Shown one piece after another: positions 10,388 through 21,855 of a stretch of DNA of 64,000 nucleotides. Position numbers and translations under genes: made by a program. The notes under the pieces were generated by a model. That model was given only the letters and a program-made list of their open reading frames with translations, was not told the origin of the DNA and made no database searches. The stretch comes from DATFDN01 sp963756545 (lineage in GTDB: Bacteria > Pseudomonadota > Alphaproteobacteria > Acetobacterales > Acetobacteraceae): assembly GCA_963756545.1 (NCBI GenBank), contig CAVWNY010000003.1, positions 1,116,001 through 1,180,000 on the forward strand, written 5' to 3'. Each line of letters begins with the position of its first letter. Position 1 is the first letter of the stretch.

Positions 10388-11698
10388 TCAGTCGAGCGGC
10401 ACCGTCCCGGTGTAGCGGATGATGTAGAGCCCGCCCGTGAAGCGGTCATTCGCGTAGATCAGCCCGGTTTCGTCCACGTAGACGTCGTTGATCTGGATGG
10501 TGCCCATCTTGTTGGCCGGCGGAGCTTGCGGAATGACGTAGCCGATCTCGACCGGATGCGAGGGGTCGGCGATCGCGTACGCCCGGACGCCGCCATTGAA
10601 ATAGCTGCCGATCACCGTCCGCCTCAGCGTCCGGGAGTTGGCGGACGGCCAATTCATGTCGATGTTGTGCGACCCGAAACGTCCGCCCGCGTGGCAGAGC
10701 GCCGCCTGGTCGGCCACCGGCGGGAACGGCGCGAGCGGGTAGGGATGGCGCTCGTCGGCGATGTCCCAGACCCAGTTGCGCTTGGGCCAGTCAGCGCAGT
10801 GATCGAGCGTTGCCTCCTCGGTCTGGATGGCGATGCCGCGCTCGGGCAATGCCAGCACCGTGTGCGCGAACCCGTTGTCGAGCGACTGCCAGGAGCGGCG
10901 GACAACCGCGCGCGGATGCGCCTTGTCGGCGATATCGAGGATCACCCAGCCGCCGTCGATCCAGCCGACATACGCGCGGTCCGGCCGGTCGGACGGGATC
11001 GTGAGCGAGTGCATGCGGATGCCCGTGTCGGGCAGGGACACCCGGGGCGGGGCCGCGGCCGCGTCATCCATCCGAGTTCCGGGCAGCCACCAGCGGCCGA
11101 CCTCGTGCGGGCGCGACGGGTCCGACACGTCCACGATCATCAAAAACTGGTCGTCCAGCGGATTACGGGGCACGAAGTCGCGCGCACCGGTGGAGAGATA
11201 GGCATAGTGTCCGTCGGTGAACCAGACGAAATGCGAGCCGCGCGAGTGCGGACCAGAGGTGTCGAAGTGCGACAGCTTGGCCGGGTGCGCGGGATCTCTG
11301 ATGTCATAGAGGTCGAGCCCGGCGTAGGGCTGGCCCGCCTTCTCGGTCTGGTGCGCCACGGCCAGTGTATTGCCGGCAAGGCCGAGCGAGTTGCAGCGGA
11401 CAAAATCCGCCTCGACGGGAACTTGCGTGATGACCGCGGGGTGCTCGGGGGCGGTGACGTCGATGGCACTGAAGCACATCGGCGCCGATTCGTGGGCGAG
11501 GTAGAGCACGCGCCGACCATCCGCATACTGTTTCAGCGCCAGACCCTCGCCGCCCTTGCCGACCCCGTTCAGATCGCTGTGCCCGACGATCTGCATGTTG
11601 CTGGCCGAGGCGGCGGCGAGCGTATCCTCGGCCCGAGCGGAGTTCACGCCGATCACCGCCGCGAGACAGGCAATAGCGAGCGCCGCAAGGTGCTTCAA
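10388..11698 (-). CDS. Secreted LVIVD repeat-containing protein
   Basis: A predicted exported protein of about 436 residues. After a signal peptide (LKHLAALAIACLAAVIGVNSARA, cleavage near AEDT) it shows repeated beta-propeller-like blades of the LVIVD type: AIDVTAPEHP, LYDIRDPAHP, IVDVSDPSRP, ILDIADKAHP, VWDIADERHP and AYAIADPSHP. Its function is unknown; such proteins are extracytoplasmic and presumed to bind partners or ligands. I chose the TTG at 11698 because it is preceded by GGGAGGGA about eight bases upstream; the in-frame ATG at 11725 has no evident ribosome-binding site. A terminator follows at 10145-10182. Confidence 0.85.
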   Translation of the reverse strand: MKHLAALAIACLAAVIGVNSARAEDTLAAASASNMQIVGHSDLNGVGKGGEGLALKQYADGRRVLYLAHESAPMCFSAIDVTAPEHPAVITQVPVEADFVRCNSLGLAGNTLAVAHQTEKAGQPYAGLDLYDIRDPAHPAKLSHFDTSGPHSRGSHFVWFTDGHYAYLSTGARDFVPRNPLDDQFLMIVDVSDPSRPHEVGRWWLPGTRMDDAAAAPPRVSLPDTGIRMHSLTIPSDRPDRAYVGWIDGGWVILDIADKAHPRAVVRRSWQSLDNGFAHTVLALPERGIAIQTEEATLDHCADWPKRNWVWDIADERHPYPLAPFPPVADQAALCHAGGRFGSHNIDMNWPSANSRTLRRTVIGSYFNGGVRAYAIADPSHPVEIGYVIPQAPPANKMGTIQINDVYVDETGLIYANDRFTGGLYIIRYTGTVPLD

Positions 11699-11804
11699 GG
11701 TCGGTCCCTCCCGATCGGCTGGCATCAGTCTGGACCGTCTGGGCCGCGCCTCTCAAGTGCATTAGCCAAGCGACTCCGACTCAACTCGCCGCTAAATTGG
11801 CCCC

Positions 11805-14800
11805 ATGCCGCACGCCGACTTCATCCATCTGCATGTCCACTCCGCCTATTCGCTCAGCGAAGGCGCGATCAAGGCCGACAAGATCGCCGCCCTGGCGCGC
11901 GAAGCGGGGATGCCGGCGGTCGCGATCACCGATACGGCCAACCTGTTCGGCGCCCTGGAGTTCAGCCAGGCCGCCACGGCGAAGGGCGTGCAGCCGATCA
12001 TCGGTTGTCAGCTTGGTCTGGCCCGCGAGGACAATCCGCGCCTTGCCCCCGATCCGGTCGTGGCGCTGGCGCAGAACGCGGTGGGCCTGGCCAACCTCCA
12101 GTGCCTCTCCTCGCGATCTTTCCTGGAGACCGAGCCGGGACTGAAGGCGCAGCTTCCGCTCGACGTCCTCGCTGCACATGCCGAGGGCTTGATTCTGCTG
12201 ACCGGCGGTACGCATGGCCCGGCGGGGCGCCTGCTGGCCGAGGGGCAGCAGCGCGAGGCGGAGCGGTCGATCGCGCGAGTGGCCGAGGCGTTCCCCGGCC
12301 GGGTGGCGGTCGAGCTGCACCGGCATGGCACAGACACCGATCGGGCGATCGAGCCGGGGCTGGTGGGCCTGGCCGATGCGGCCGGCCTGCCGTTGGTCGC
12401 CACCAACGACTGCTATTTCGCGCGCCCGGAGATGCACGCCGCGCACGACGCGCTGCTATGCATCGCCGAGGGCCGGCTGGTCTCGGATCGCGAGCGCCGG
12501 CGCGTGACGCCCGAGCACTGGTTCAAGCCGGCGCCCGACATGCGCCTGCTGTTCGCCGATCTGCCGGAAGCCTGCGACAACACACTGACTATCGCGCGCC
12601 GCTGCGCGGTGATGGCGGAGACACGCAAGCCGCTGCTGCCGACCTGCCCCAAGGTCCGCCCCGGCCAGTCCGAGGAAGAGACGGTGTGCGCGATGGCGCA
12701 CGAGGGCCTGACGCATCGGCTGGAGGCGATGGGCGCCGACGCCGCGATGCGGGCGCGCTACGTGGAGCGGCTGGACTACGAGCTGGGCGTGATCGCCGCG
12801 ATGGGGTTTGCGGGGTATTTCCTGATCGTGGCCGACTTCATCCAATGGGCGAAGGCGCGGGGCATCCCGGTCGGGCCGGGGCGCGGCTCGGGCGCCGGAT
12901 CGCTCGCCGCATGGGCGCTGACCATCACCGATCTCGACCCGCTGCGCTTCGATCTGCTGTTCGAGAGATTCCTCAATCCCGAGCGCGTGTCGATGCCCGA
13001 CTTCGACATCGATTTCTGCCAGGAGGGGCGCGATCGGGTCATCGAGTACGTGCGCGGCGAATACGGGGCCGATCGGGTTGCCCAGATCATCACCTTCGGC
13101 AAACTTCAGGCGCGCGCTGCGGTGCGCGACGTCGGGCGCGTGCTGGGGCTGCCGTTCGGGCAGGTGAACAAAGTCGCCGAGCTGATCCCGAACAACCCGG
13201 CCAAGCCCGTGACCTTGACTGAGGCGATCGCGGGGGAACCGCGATTGGCCCAGATGCGCGACGACGACGAGGCGGTGCGTCGGTTAATGGAGATCGCCTT
13301 GCAGGTGGAGGGGCTGTACCGCCATGCCTCCACCCACGCGGCCGGGCTCGTCATCGGCGACCGGCCGCTGATCGAGCTGGTGCCGCTCTATCGCGACCCG
13401 CGCTCGGACTTCCTGGTCACGCAGTACCTCGATGAAGTACGTCGAGCAGGCGGGGCTGGTGAAGTTCGACTTCCTCGGCCTGACGACGCTTACCATCCTG
13501 GAGCGCGCCGTGGGCTACCTGCGGGGGCAAGGCACCGAGGTCGATCTGGCGCAGCTGCCGCTCGATGACGCGAAGACGTTCGACATGCTGGCGAACGGCG
13601 ACGCGGGCGGGGTGTTCCAGTTCGAAGGCCAGGGGATGCGCGACGCGCTGCGGCAGATGCGCCCAGACCGGTTCGAGGATCTGATCGCCCTCGGCGCGCT
13701 CTATCGCCCGGGCCCGATGGCGAACATCCCCGAATATTGCCGGCGGAAGCATGGCGAGGCATGGGAAGCGCCGCATCCGTCGCTGCACGACATCCTGAAA
13801 GAGACCTACGGGATCATGGTCTATCAGGAGCAGGTGCTGCAGATCGCGCAGCGCATGGCGGGCTACAGCCTGGGCTCGGCCGACCTGCTGCGCCGCGCCA
13901 TGGGGAAGAAGATCCGCGCCGAGATGGAGGCGCAGCGCAAGATCTTCGTCGAGGGTGCGGTGGCGCGCGGGATCGAGGAGACGAAGGCCGTCGAGGTGTT
14001 CGATCTCATGGCGAAGTTTGCTGACTATGGCTTCAACAAGTCGCATGCCGCCGCCTACGCGCTGGTCTCCTACCAGACCGCCTGGATGAAGGCGAACCAT
14101 CCCGAGGCGTTCATCGCCGCGTGCATGAGCCTCGCGATCGCCAATACCGATCGGCTCGCCGGGCTGAAGCAGGAAGCCGAGCGGCTAGCGATCAAGCTGC
14201 TGCCGCCTGATGTCAACCGCTCGGATGCGGATTTCGCGTTGGAGAAGGGCGATGACGGGCACCTTGCCATTCGCTACGCGCTGGCTGCGGTCAAGAAAGT
14301 CGGGATGGCGGCGATGGAGGCGATCGTCGCCGCGCGCGGCGCGCGTCCGTTCGCCGATATCGCCGACTTCGCCGCGCGCGTCGATCCGCGCCAGCTCAAC
14401 CGGATGCAGTTGGAAAACCTGGCTCGCGCGGGGGCCTTCGATCGAATAGAGGCGAGCCGCGCCCGAGTGTTCGCCGGCGCCGAGACGATCCTGCGCCGCG
14501 CCCAGGCGCTGGCCGAGGAAACCGAGAGCGGCCAGATCGGATTGTTCGGTGGCGCCGGCCGGGTGGAGGCGCTGCGCCTTCCCGACGTGGCCGACTGGCC
14601 GGAGTTGGAGCGGCTCGGGTTCGAGGCGGAAGCGGTGGGCTTTCACCTCACCGCGCATCCGCTGGATGCCTACCGCGACGTGCTGCGCCGATTGGGTGTT
14701 GTTGGAACCAAGGATCTCGAAACCCGCGCACAGGGCGGAGGGAGGTTCAAGCTCGCGGGAACGGTGGTGGCGGTCAAGGAGCGGATCACACGTACCGGAA

Positions 14801-15222
14801 GCCGGATGGCGTGGGTGCGCGTGTCGGACACATCGGGATCTTGCGAGGTGACGGTGTTCAGCGAAGTCCTGACCCGTGCCCGCGAGCTTCTGACAGGGGG
14901 CGCCAATGTGCTGGTAACGGCGGATGCGCAGATGCAGGGCGAGACGCTGCGCCTGACCGCGCAGGACGTCGTGGCGCTGGATCAGGCCGCCTCGGGCGCG
15001 GGTGCCGCCATCCGGGTCTGGCTGGAACTGACCGCCGCCGTCCCCCACATCCGCGATCTGCTGGGCCGCGAGGGAGGCGGGAAGGGGCGGGTGATCCTGG
15101 TGCCCCGGCTGGGAGATGCGCAAAGCGTGGAGATCGCGCTGCCGGGCGGCTTCAACGTGACGCCCCGGCTGGCGCAGGCGCTGATGGGAGTGGCGGGAGT
15201 GGCGCGGGTGGAGGAGGTTTAG
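11805..15222 (+). CDS. dnaE: DNA polymerase III subunit alpha, frameshifted
   Basis: DnaE is the replicative DNA polymerase catalytic subunit. The N-terminal PHP domain starts at FIHLHVHSAYSLSEGAIK, and the polymerase core carries GPGRGSGAGSLAAW and the acidic motif PDFDIDF. After DFLVTQY the frame is lost. Family sequence resumes one base out of phase at MKYVEQAGLVKFDFLG, because four bases (CTCG, 13428-13431) stand where three are expected. Corrected, the product has 1138 residues, normal for the family, with the OB domain and C-terminal region intact. A replicative polymerase cannot easily be lost, so the extra base is probably a sequencing error unless another copy exists. Confidence 0.92.
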
Positions 15223-15342
15223 AACTTTCTCCTAGCATGTAAAACAATTGCCTGGGCAATCTTGTTGCATTAACTGATAGCACTAGGCCGTTGCCGGGAT
15301 GTCAAGCTGGCGCGGACACCCTATGTCAGCGGCCGAGGCGCT

Positions 15343-15912
15343 ATGAGACAGCCCGTTCATGCTTTTCTGCTTTTGTTATTCCTGGGCGGCTGTACGACAG
15401 TGGTAACAATGCCATACGATCCGACCGGCCCGGTCGCGACATCAGGTCCGAGGCGTTTGGCGCTCGGTAACGTCATTGATGATCGACACGAGGATTCTCA
15501 TCGGCTGGGCAGTATACGCGGTGGCTTCGGGAATCCTCTCAAGAATCTGACAACAGAGGTGCCAGTAAAAGATGTGGTCCGAGAGGCTTTCGCAAAGGCG
15601 CTGAGCGCTCGGAACCTGCTCGCGACGAAGCCAGACTATGAGATGCAGGTGACCGTGACGCGGCTGGACTGCAGCCGACTGGTAAGGCTGCAGGCCCACG
15701 CGGCCTTTGCTTTGAGCGTGAGCGAACGGGCGAGTGGCAGACAGGTTTATGCGGACAGTGTCAAAATTGACAACGTCTCCGGCAGTAAGTTGGCCCTCGA
15801 CAACGGCATCTTCGCCTCGACGGACGAACTGCGCCTGCTCGCGCTCCGGACGATGGACGAGGCGATTGACCGTGTGCTCGACAACCCGAACTTAGCGACG
15901 GCCCTTCGATAA
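15343..15912 (+). CDS. Predicted lipoprotein of unknown function
   Basis: A 189-residue protein with an N-terminal lipoprotein signal: a hydrophobic stretch (FLLLLFLGG) ends in the lipobox LGGC, so Cys18 should be lipidated. The mature part is hydrophilic and resembles small outer-membrane lipoproteins of the YajG kind in layout, with repeated VTVTRLDCSRL-like strands, but I do not recognise a specific family. It stands alone between dnaE and a decayed toxin-antitoxin module. Codon use is less GC-biased than that of its neighbours, which hints at acquisition. Confidence 0.65.
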   Translation: MRQPVHAFLLLLFLGGCTTVVTMPYDPTGPVATSGPRRLALGNVIDDRHEDSHRLGSIRGGFGNPLKNLTTEVPVKDVVREAFAKALSARNLLATKPDYEMQVTVTRLDCSRLVRLQAHAAFALSVSERASGRQVYADSVKIDNVSGSKLALDNGIFASTDELRLLALRTMDEAIDRVLDNPNLATALR

Positions 15913-15949
15913 AGCTTCTCGTTGGAAAAGCCCAACATGTCGCGACTGA

Positions 15950-16216
15950 GAGCATCCAGCACGAAAGCCATTGATATTTGTGGCCTTCATGCCGCGCTGA
16001 CAGGTCTCCTCCCTGCTGACCTTCCCCGTGCGCTTGCGAAGTTCCCGGATGGCTTCGAGGGCCGCGTCGATCTCCTTCTGCCGCTCGTTTTCCTCGGGAA
16101 CGATCCGGGCGACCGCGCGCCCGCCTCGGGTGACAACCAAGCGTTTCGCCGTGTTCCACTTCCGTGAGGAGTTCGGCGAAGCGGGCCTTCGCGTCCGAAG
16201 CTTGGACCTCTCGCAT
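15950..16216 (-). pseudogene. Decayed Phd/YefM antitoxin and VapC toxin start
   Basis: The minus strand encodes a Phd-type antitoxin in two frames. MREVQASDAKARFAELLTEV (from 16216) gives the N-terminal DNA-binding part. The continuation VVTRGGRAVARIVPEE lies one frame over, because of an extra base near 16142. A second shift returns to the first frame at DLSARHEGHKY. The start of a PIN toxin, MAFVLDA, overlaps this end at 15971 and then degenerates. The order and overlap match Phd-VapC modules. With two shifts and a lost toxin body this is a remnant. Confidence 0.65.
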
Positions 16217-16247
16217 TCATTTCGGGTAGACCGCTCGAATTAATCGG

Positions 16248-17399
16248 TCAACCCCGTCCCCCGTCGAAGAACTCCTTCACCTTGGCGAAGAACCCCTCGC
16301 TCTCCGGGCTGTGGCGTTCCGTCTTGTGGGCCTCGGCCTCGAATTCCTCCAACACCTCGCGCTGGCGCCGGGTGAGGTTCTGGGGGGTCTCGACGGCGAC
16401 CTGGATGTACATGTCCCCGCGCGCCACGCTGCGCAGCACCGAGAAGCCCTTGCCGCGCAGGCGGAACTGGTCGCCGGTCTGGGTTCCCGGTGGCACCTTC
16501 ACCTTGGCCTTCGATCCGTCAATCACCGGAACCTCGATCTCGCCGCCGAGGGCCGCGAGGGTCATGCGCAGCGGGACGCGCATGAAAATGTTGGACTGCT
16601 CGCGCTGGAAGATCGGGTGCGGGCGGACCGCTACATGGACGTAGAGATCGCCCGGCGGGGCGCCATGGCCCCCTGCCTCGCCCTCGCCGGGCAGGCGGAT
16701 GCGCACCCCGTCCTCGACGCCCGGCGGGATCTTGACATCAAGCGTCCGCTCCCGCGCCACGGTTCCCTGCCCGTGGCAGATGCGACATGGGTTGCGCACG
16801 ACCCGACCGGCGCCCGCGCAGGTCGGGCAGGTACGCTCGACCAGGAAAAAGCCTTGCTGGGCGCGGACCTTGCCGGCGCCGTGGCAAGTGGGGCAGGTAT
16901 CGGCGCTGCGGCCGCGGTCCTCCGAGCCGGAGCCGCCACAGGCCTCGCACACGACGCGCGTCGGCACGCGCAGTTGCACCTTGGTGCCGGTGAAGGCATC
17001 GGCCAGATCGATCTCCACCTGCTGGCGCACGTCCCCGCCCGCCTGTGACTGGCGACCGCCGCGGCGTCCCATGAACTCGCCGAACATCTGGTCGAAGATA
17101 TCGCCGAGGCCGGCCCCGCCGGCCGCGAAGTCGAAGCCGCCCGCGCCGAACGGACCCGCGCCAGCGCCGCCCTGCTCGAAGGCCGCGTGGCCGTAGCGAT
17201 CGTAGGCCGCGCGCTTCTGCTCGTCCTTCAGGATTTCATAGGCTTCGCTGAGGTCCTTGAAGCGTGCCTCCGCCTGCTTGTTTCCCGGATTGCGATCCGG
17301 ATGATACTGCATCGCGAGCTTGCGATATGCCTTCTTCAGATCCTCCCCCGAGGCGTCGCGCGACACTCCCAGCGTGGCATAATAATCCTGCTTGGCCAT
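16248..17399 (-). CDS. dnaJ: Chaperone protein DnaJ
   Basis: DnaJ is the Hsp40 co-chaperone that stimulates DnaK ATPase activity and delivers substrates. The 383-residue product has a full J-domain with the HPD motif (YHPDRNPG, about residues 33-40), a Gly/Phe-rich linker, four zinc-finger repeats (CEACGGSG, CPTCHGAG, CPTCAGAG, CRICHGQG) and the C-terminal substrate domains. It lies 84 bases downstream of dnaK on the same strand, with a strong hairpin between them at 17429-17460. Confidence 0.96.
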   Translation of the reverse strand: MAKQDYYATLGVSRDASGEDLKKAYRKLAMQYHPDRNPGNKQAEARFKDLSEAYEILKDEQKRAAYDRYGHAAFEQGGAGAGPFGAGGFDFAAGGAGLGDIFDQMFGEFMGRRGGRQSQAGGDVRQQVEIDLADAFTGTKVQLRVPTRVVCEACGGSGSEDRGRSADTCPTCHGAGKVRAQQGFFLVERTCPTCAGAGRVVRNPCRICHGQGTVARERTLDVKIPPGVEDGVRIRLPGEGEAGGHGAPPGDLYVHVAVRPHPIFQREQSNIFMRVPLRMTLAALGGEIEVPVIDGSKAKVKVPPGTQTGDQFRLRGKGFSVLRSVARGDMYIQVAVETPQNLTRRQREVLEEFEAEAHKTERHSPESEGFFAKVKEFFDGGRG

Positions 17400-17420
17400 T
17401 TCGACCCTTCGTGGTCAGAG

Positions 17421-17460
17421 CCAAAGAAATCGCGCCCGCGCTGGCGGGCGCGGGCGCGAT
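17421..17460 (-). terminator. Hairpin between dnaK and dnaJ (terminator or attenuator)
   Basis: A perfect 13-bp stem is formed by ATCGCGCCCGCGC and GCGCGGGCGCGAT with a six-base loop. On the minus strand it is followed by TTTCTTTGG. It would end or attenuate transcription from dnaK into dnaJ, or protect the 3' end of a dnaK transcript, giving DnaK in excess over DnaJ. The interrupted T tract makes complete termination uncertain. Confidence 0.6.
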
Positions 17461-17483
17461 CCCTTCTGCAATCCGCCCGAGCC

Positions 17484-19424
<1,941 letters not shown>

Positions 19425-19497
19425 GCTTTCTCCTTTCAGCGGATGCGCGCAGCCCGAAGCACCGCGTGCGTCCCTAGATGAACTCTTGGCGAAGCGG

Positions 19498-19526
19498 ATG
19501 TATTGAGCCGCCTTCGGCGCGGCAAG
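19498..19526 (-). promoter_or_regulatory. Possible sigma-32 promoter of dnaK
   Basis: On the minus strand CTTG (19526-19523) is separated by 17 bases from CAATACAT (19505-19498), about 75 bases before the dnaK ATG. This fits the alphaproteobacterial heat-shock pattern of CTTG, a 17-18 base spacer and a CYTAT-like -10 only loosely. No CIRCE inverted repeat is visible here. Confidence 0.3.
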
Positions 19527-19612
19527 GTCTCGCGAGCCAAATTTCGTGAGCCGGCGGCCGGCGCTCCACTCAATTTGTGTCCATTATGCAATAGTCTGGT
19601 CAACCAACGATC

Positions 19613-20260
19613 TCACCTGCCCGGGCCCGGCAAGGGGCCGCCTGGAGATGCGCCCGAGGGCGCCTTGGCCACGACGACCATCGCCGGGCGCAGCAGCCGC
19701 CCATTCAAGGTCCAAGCCTGAGTCCAGGCCTGGAGCACCGTTCCCGGCGCTTGTGTCGCACTCTCCTGTTCGCCCATCGCCTGGTGCAGGTTGGCGTCGA
19801 ACGGGCCGCCGGTCGGGTCCTCGCGCTTGACGCCGTTGCGCTCCAGGATGGCGAGGAAGCCGCGCTCCACGCCGGCGAAGCCCTCGCGCATCTTGGCAAT
19901 GATCTCGGGCTCGCCACGCTCGGGGGCGGGCAGGGCATCCAGGCCACGGCGCAGGTTCTCGGCCACTTCGACCACGTCCGAGGCGAATTTCTGCACGGCG
20001 TATTGCCGCGTTTCCTCCACCTCCCGGCGGGTGCGGGCGCGCACGTTCTGCGTCTCGGCCTCGGCGCGCATCCACCGCTCGCGCAGCTCCGCCACCTCCG
20101 CCTCCAGGGCCGCAATGCGGGCGGAGGCGGCTTGCATCAGCTGTTCGGGTGTCCGGGGAATCTCGGGCTCCGTCCCCGGGGGCGGCGTCCCGAGAGGCGA
20201 TTCGACGGAGGTCTCGTCCAAGGGGACGTTGCCTCGCTCCTGATCTGCATCGCTGGTCAT
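19613..20260 (-). CDS. grpE: Nucleotide exchange factor GrpE
   Basis: GrpE drives ADP release from DnaK. The start chosen is the ATG at 20260 (MTSDADQERG), since the 11 codons upstream are not family-like. The 215-residue product has an acidic, disordered N-terminus, a long coiled coil (about residues 50-115, AARIAALEAEVAELRERWM onward) and the beta-wing domain with the signature GVERGFLAILERNGV and the segment FDANLHQAM. It lies between the hrcA region and dnaK on the same strand, as expected for a heat-shock cluster. Confidence 0.92.
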   Translation of the reverse strand: MTSDADQERGNVPLDETSVESPLGTPPPGTEPEIPRTPEQLMQAASARIAALEAEVAELRERWMRAEAETQNVRARTRREVEETRQYAVQKFASDVVEVAENLRRGLDALPAPERGEPEIIAKMREGFAGVERGFLAILERNGVKREDPTGGPFDANLHQAMGEQESATQAPGTVLQAWTQAWTLNGRLLRPAMVVVAKAPSGASPGGPLPGPGR

Positions 20261-20271
20261 GGCACGATCAG

Positions 20272-20500
20272 TTAGGGCGGCGCAGCGGCGCACACAAGCG
20301 TCCGTGAGGCGTTCGCGATCCGCGGATCGGCGCTCCGGTTATCCGCTCGTTCCAGCGCGAGGAAGTTCCACTGCCCAGATCGGCCGCCGTATCGGAGGTG
20401 CCAAGCAGAGAATCCATCAGGCGGTCATCCGGCGCGGGCGCCCGGGCGACCGCGTCGTAGGGCAAGAGGAACTGTCCGAGTCCTGGTTTTAGCTGCGGCA
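20272..20500 (-). pseudogene. Remnant of a DUF5996 family gene
   Basis: Between hrcA and grpE the minus strand encodes a fragment that resembles the C-terminus of DUF5996 proteins: LGQFLLPYDAVARAPAPDD, then DSLLGTSDTAADLG, continuing one frame over as QWNFLALERA, where the family usually has a GWDRAALER-like end. The N-terminal part is missing and a single-base shift lies near 20366. The function of DUF5996 is unknown. The recognition is from memory of the family's C-terminal motifs, so it is tentative. Confidence 0.4.
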
Positions 20501-20534
20501 GCCGGGCGGATGGGTGCGGCTGGATAGAACGTGC

Positions 20535-21605
20535 TCACCCCAGCAGCCGCCCGATCACTCGCGCGGTGTAGTCCACCACGGGAATGATCCGGCCGTAATT
20601 GATCCGCGTCGGCCCGATGACGCCGATAGCGCCGACGATCCGGCCGGTATCCTCGCTGCGCGCAGGAGCGACCACCATCGAGATGCCGGTGGTCGAGAAC
20701 AGCCCGCTTTCCGCGCCGATGAAGATGCGGACCCCCTCGGATTTCTCTGCCAGCTCCAGCAGGCGCTGCATCGTCTCCTGCGCCTCCAGCCGCTCGAACA
20801 GGGCCTGGATGGCCGCCAGCCGTTCGATCTGCGTCACCTCCGAGAGCAGCCGCCCCTGGCCCCGCACGATAAGGCTGCCGCCGCGTCCCTCGCCCGTCCA
20901 GGTGGCGAGCCCGGTTTCCACCACCTTCGCCGACAGGGCATCCAACTCGGTCCGGTTGGCCGCGATCTCGTCGGCGACGATTTTGCGTAGCTCGCCGAGC
21001 TGCCGGCCGGCGATGCGGGCGTTCAGGTAGTTGCCGGCCTGCTGCAACGCCGAGGGCGGCAGGCCCGGCGGCGTGTCGATCACGCGGTTCTCCACGTGTC
21101 CGTCGGCGGCCACCAGCACCACCAGCGACCGACCGGAGCCGAGCGGCACGAATTCGATGTGCTTGAGCGGCCCCTCGCCCTTCGGGGCGAGCACCAGGCC
21201 GGCGGCCGAGGACAGGCCCGAGAGCAGGGAACTGGCGTCGGTCAGCGTGTCCTCCAGGCTGCGACCGGAGGCGGCGAGGGCGGCGGTGATCGATTCCCGC
21301 TCCTCGTCGGTCAGCTCCCCGAAATGCAGCAGACCGTCCACGAACAGGCGCAACCCAACGTCGGTCGGCAGCCGACCGGCGGAGGTGTGCGGCGCGAACA
21401 GCAGGCCCGCATCGGTGAGGTCCGCCATGACGTTGCGGATGGTCGCCGGGGAGAGGTTTAGCGGTAGGCGGCGCGAAAGGGTCCGGCTGCCCACCGGCTC
21501 GCCGGACTCGACATACTGTTCCACGATCTCGCGCAGCACGGCGGCCGAGCGGGTGTCCAGCATGGGCGTCGCCGGGCGATCACCCCGGAGGGCGTCGCCG
21601 ATCAT
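20535..21605 (-). CDS. hrcA: Heat-inducible transcription repressor HrcA
   Basis: HrcA represses class I heat-shock genes by binding CIRCE operators. The start chosen is the ATG at 21605 (MIGDALRGDRPATPMLDTRS); a start at MLDTRS, 14 codons later, is possible. The 356-residue product has an N-terminal winged helix (VGSRTLSRRLPLNLSPATIRNVMADL), a central GAF-like region and the C-terminal motif GVIGPTRINYGRIIPVVDY. It is oriented with grpE, dnaK and dnaJ. No CIRCE copy was seen in this window, so its target (typically groESL in alphaproteobacteria) probably lies elsewhere. Confidence 0.93.
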   Translation of the reverse strand: MIGDALRGDRPATPMLDTRSAAVLREIVEQYVESGEPVGSRTLSRRLPLNLSPATIRNVMADLTDAGLLFAPHTSAGRLPTDVGLRLFVDGLLHFGELTDEERESITAALAASGRSLEDTLTDASSLLSGLSSAAGLVLAPKGEGPLKHIEFVPLGSGRSLVVLVAADGHVENRVIDTPPGLPPSALQQAGNYLNARIAGRQLGELRKIVADEIAANRTELDALSAKVVETGLATWTGEGRGGSLIVRGQGRLLSEVTQIERLAAIQALFERLEAQETMQRLLELAEKSEGVRIFIGAESGLFSTTGISMVVAPARSEDTGRIVGAIGVIGPTRINYGRIIPVVDYTARVIGRLLG

Positions 21606-21855
21606 GTCTGGCTCACGCGCATAGCCCGCAAGGTAGGAACCCGGGGCGGCATCGGTCAATGGCGAGATCGGAATATTCTTCTTGCGAGATAATTTGCATT
21701 CCCAGGGCGGGGCGGTGACCGCCTTGAACCACCGGATCCTGCGTCGGGGCGTCGCTTGCGGGGCCGCCCTCCGACAGTGGAACAATATGCCGAAGCTCCG
21801 GGCGCCGACGGTGCGTCGGACAGCGAGGGGGCCGCGGCCTGGTCCGGGAAGCCGG

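Noticed and set aside
10526..13222. 898-codon plus-strand frame across the LVIVD gene and dnaE
   Set aside because: The first part is antisense to the LVIVD gene and the second is an off-frame reading of dnaE; the composition is rich in Arg and Gly as expected for a shadow.
19425..19612. CIRCE operator upstream of dnaK
   Set aside because: No TTAGCACTC-N9-GAGTGCTAA-like inverted repeat is present; control by sigma-32 is more likely.
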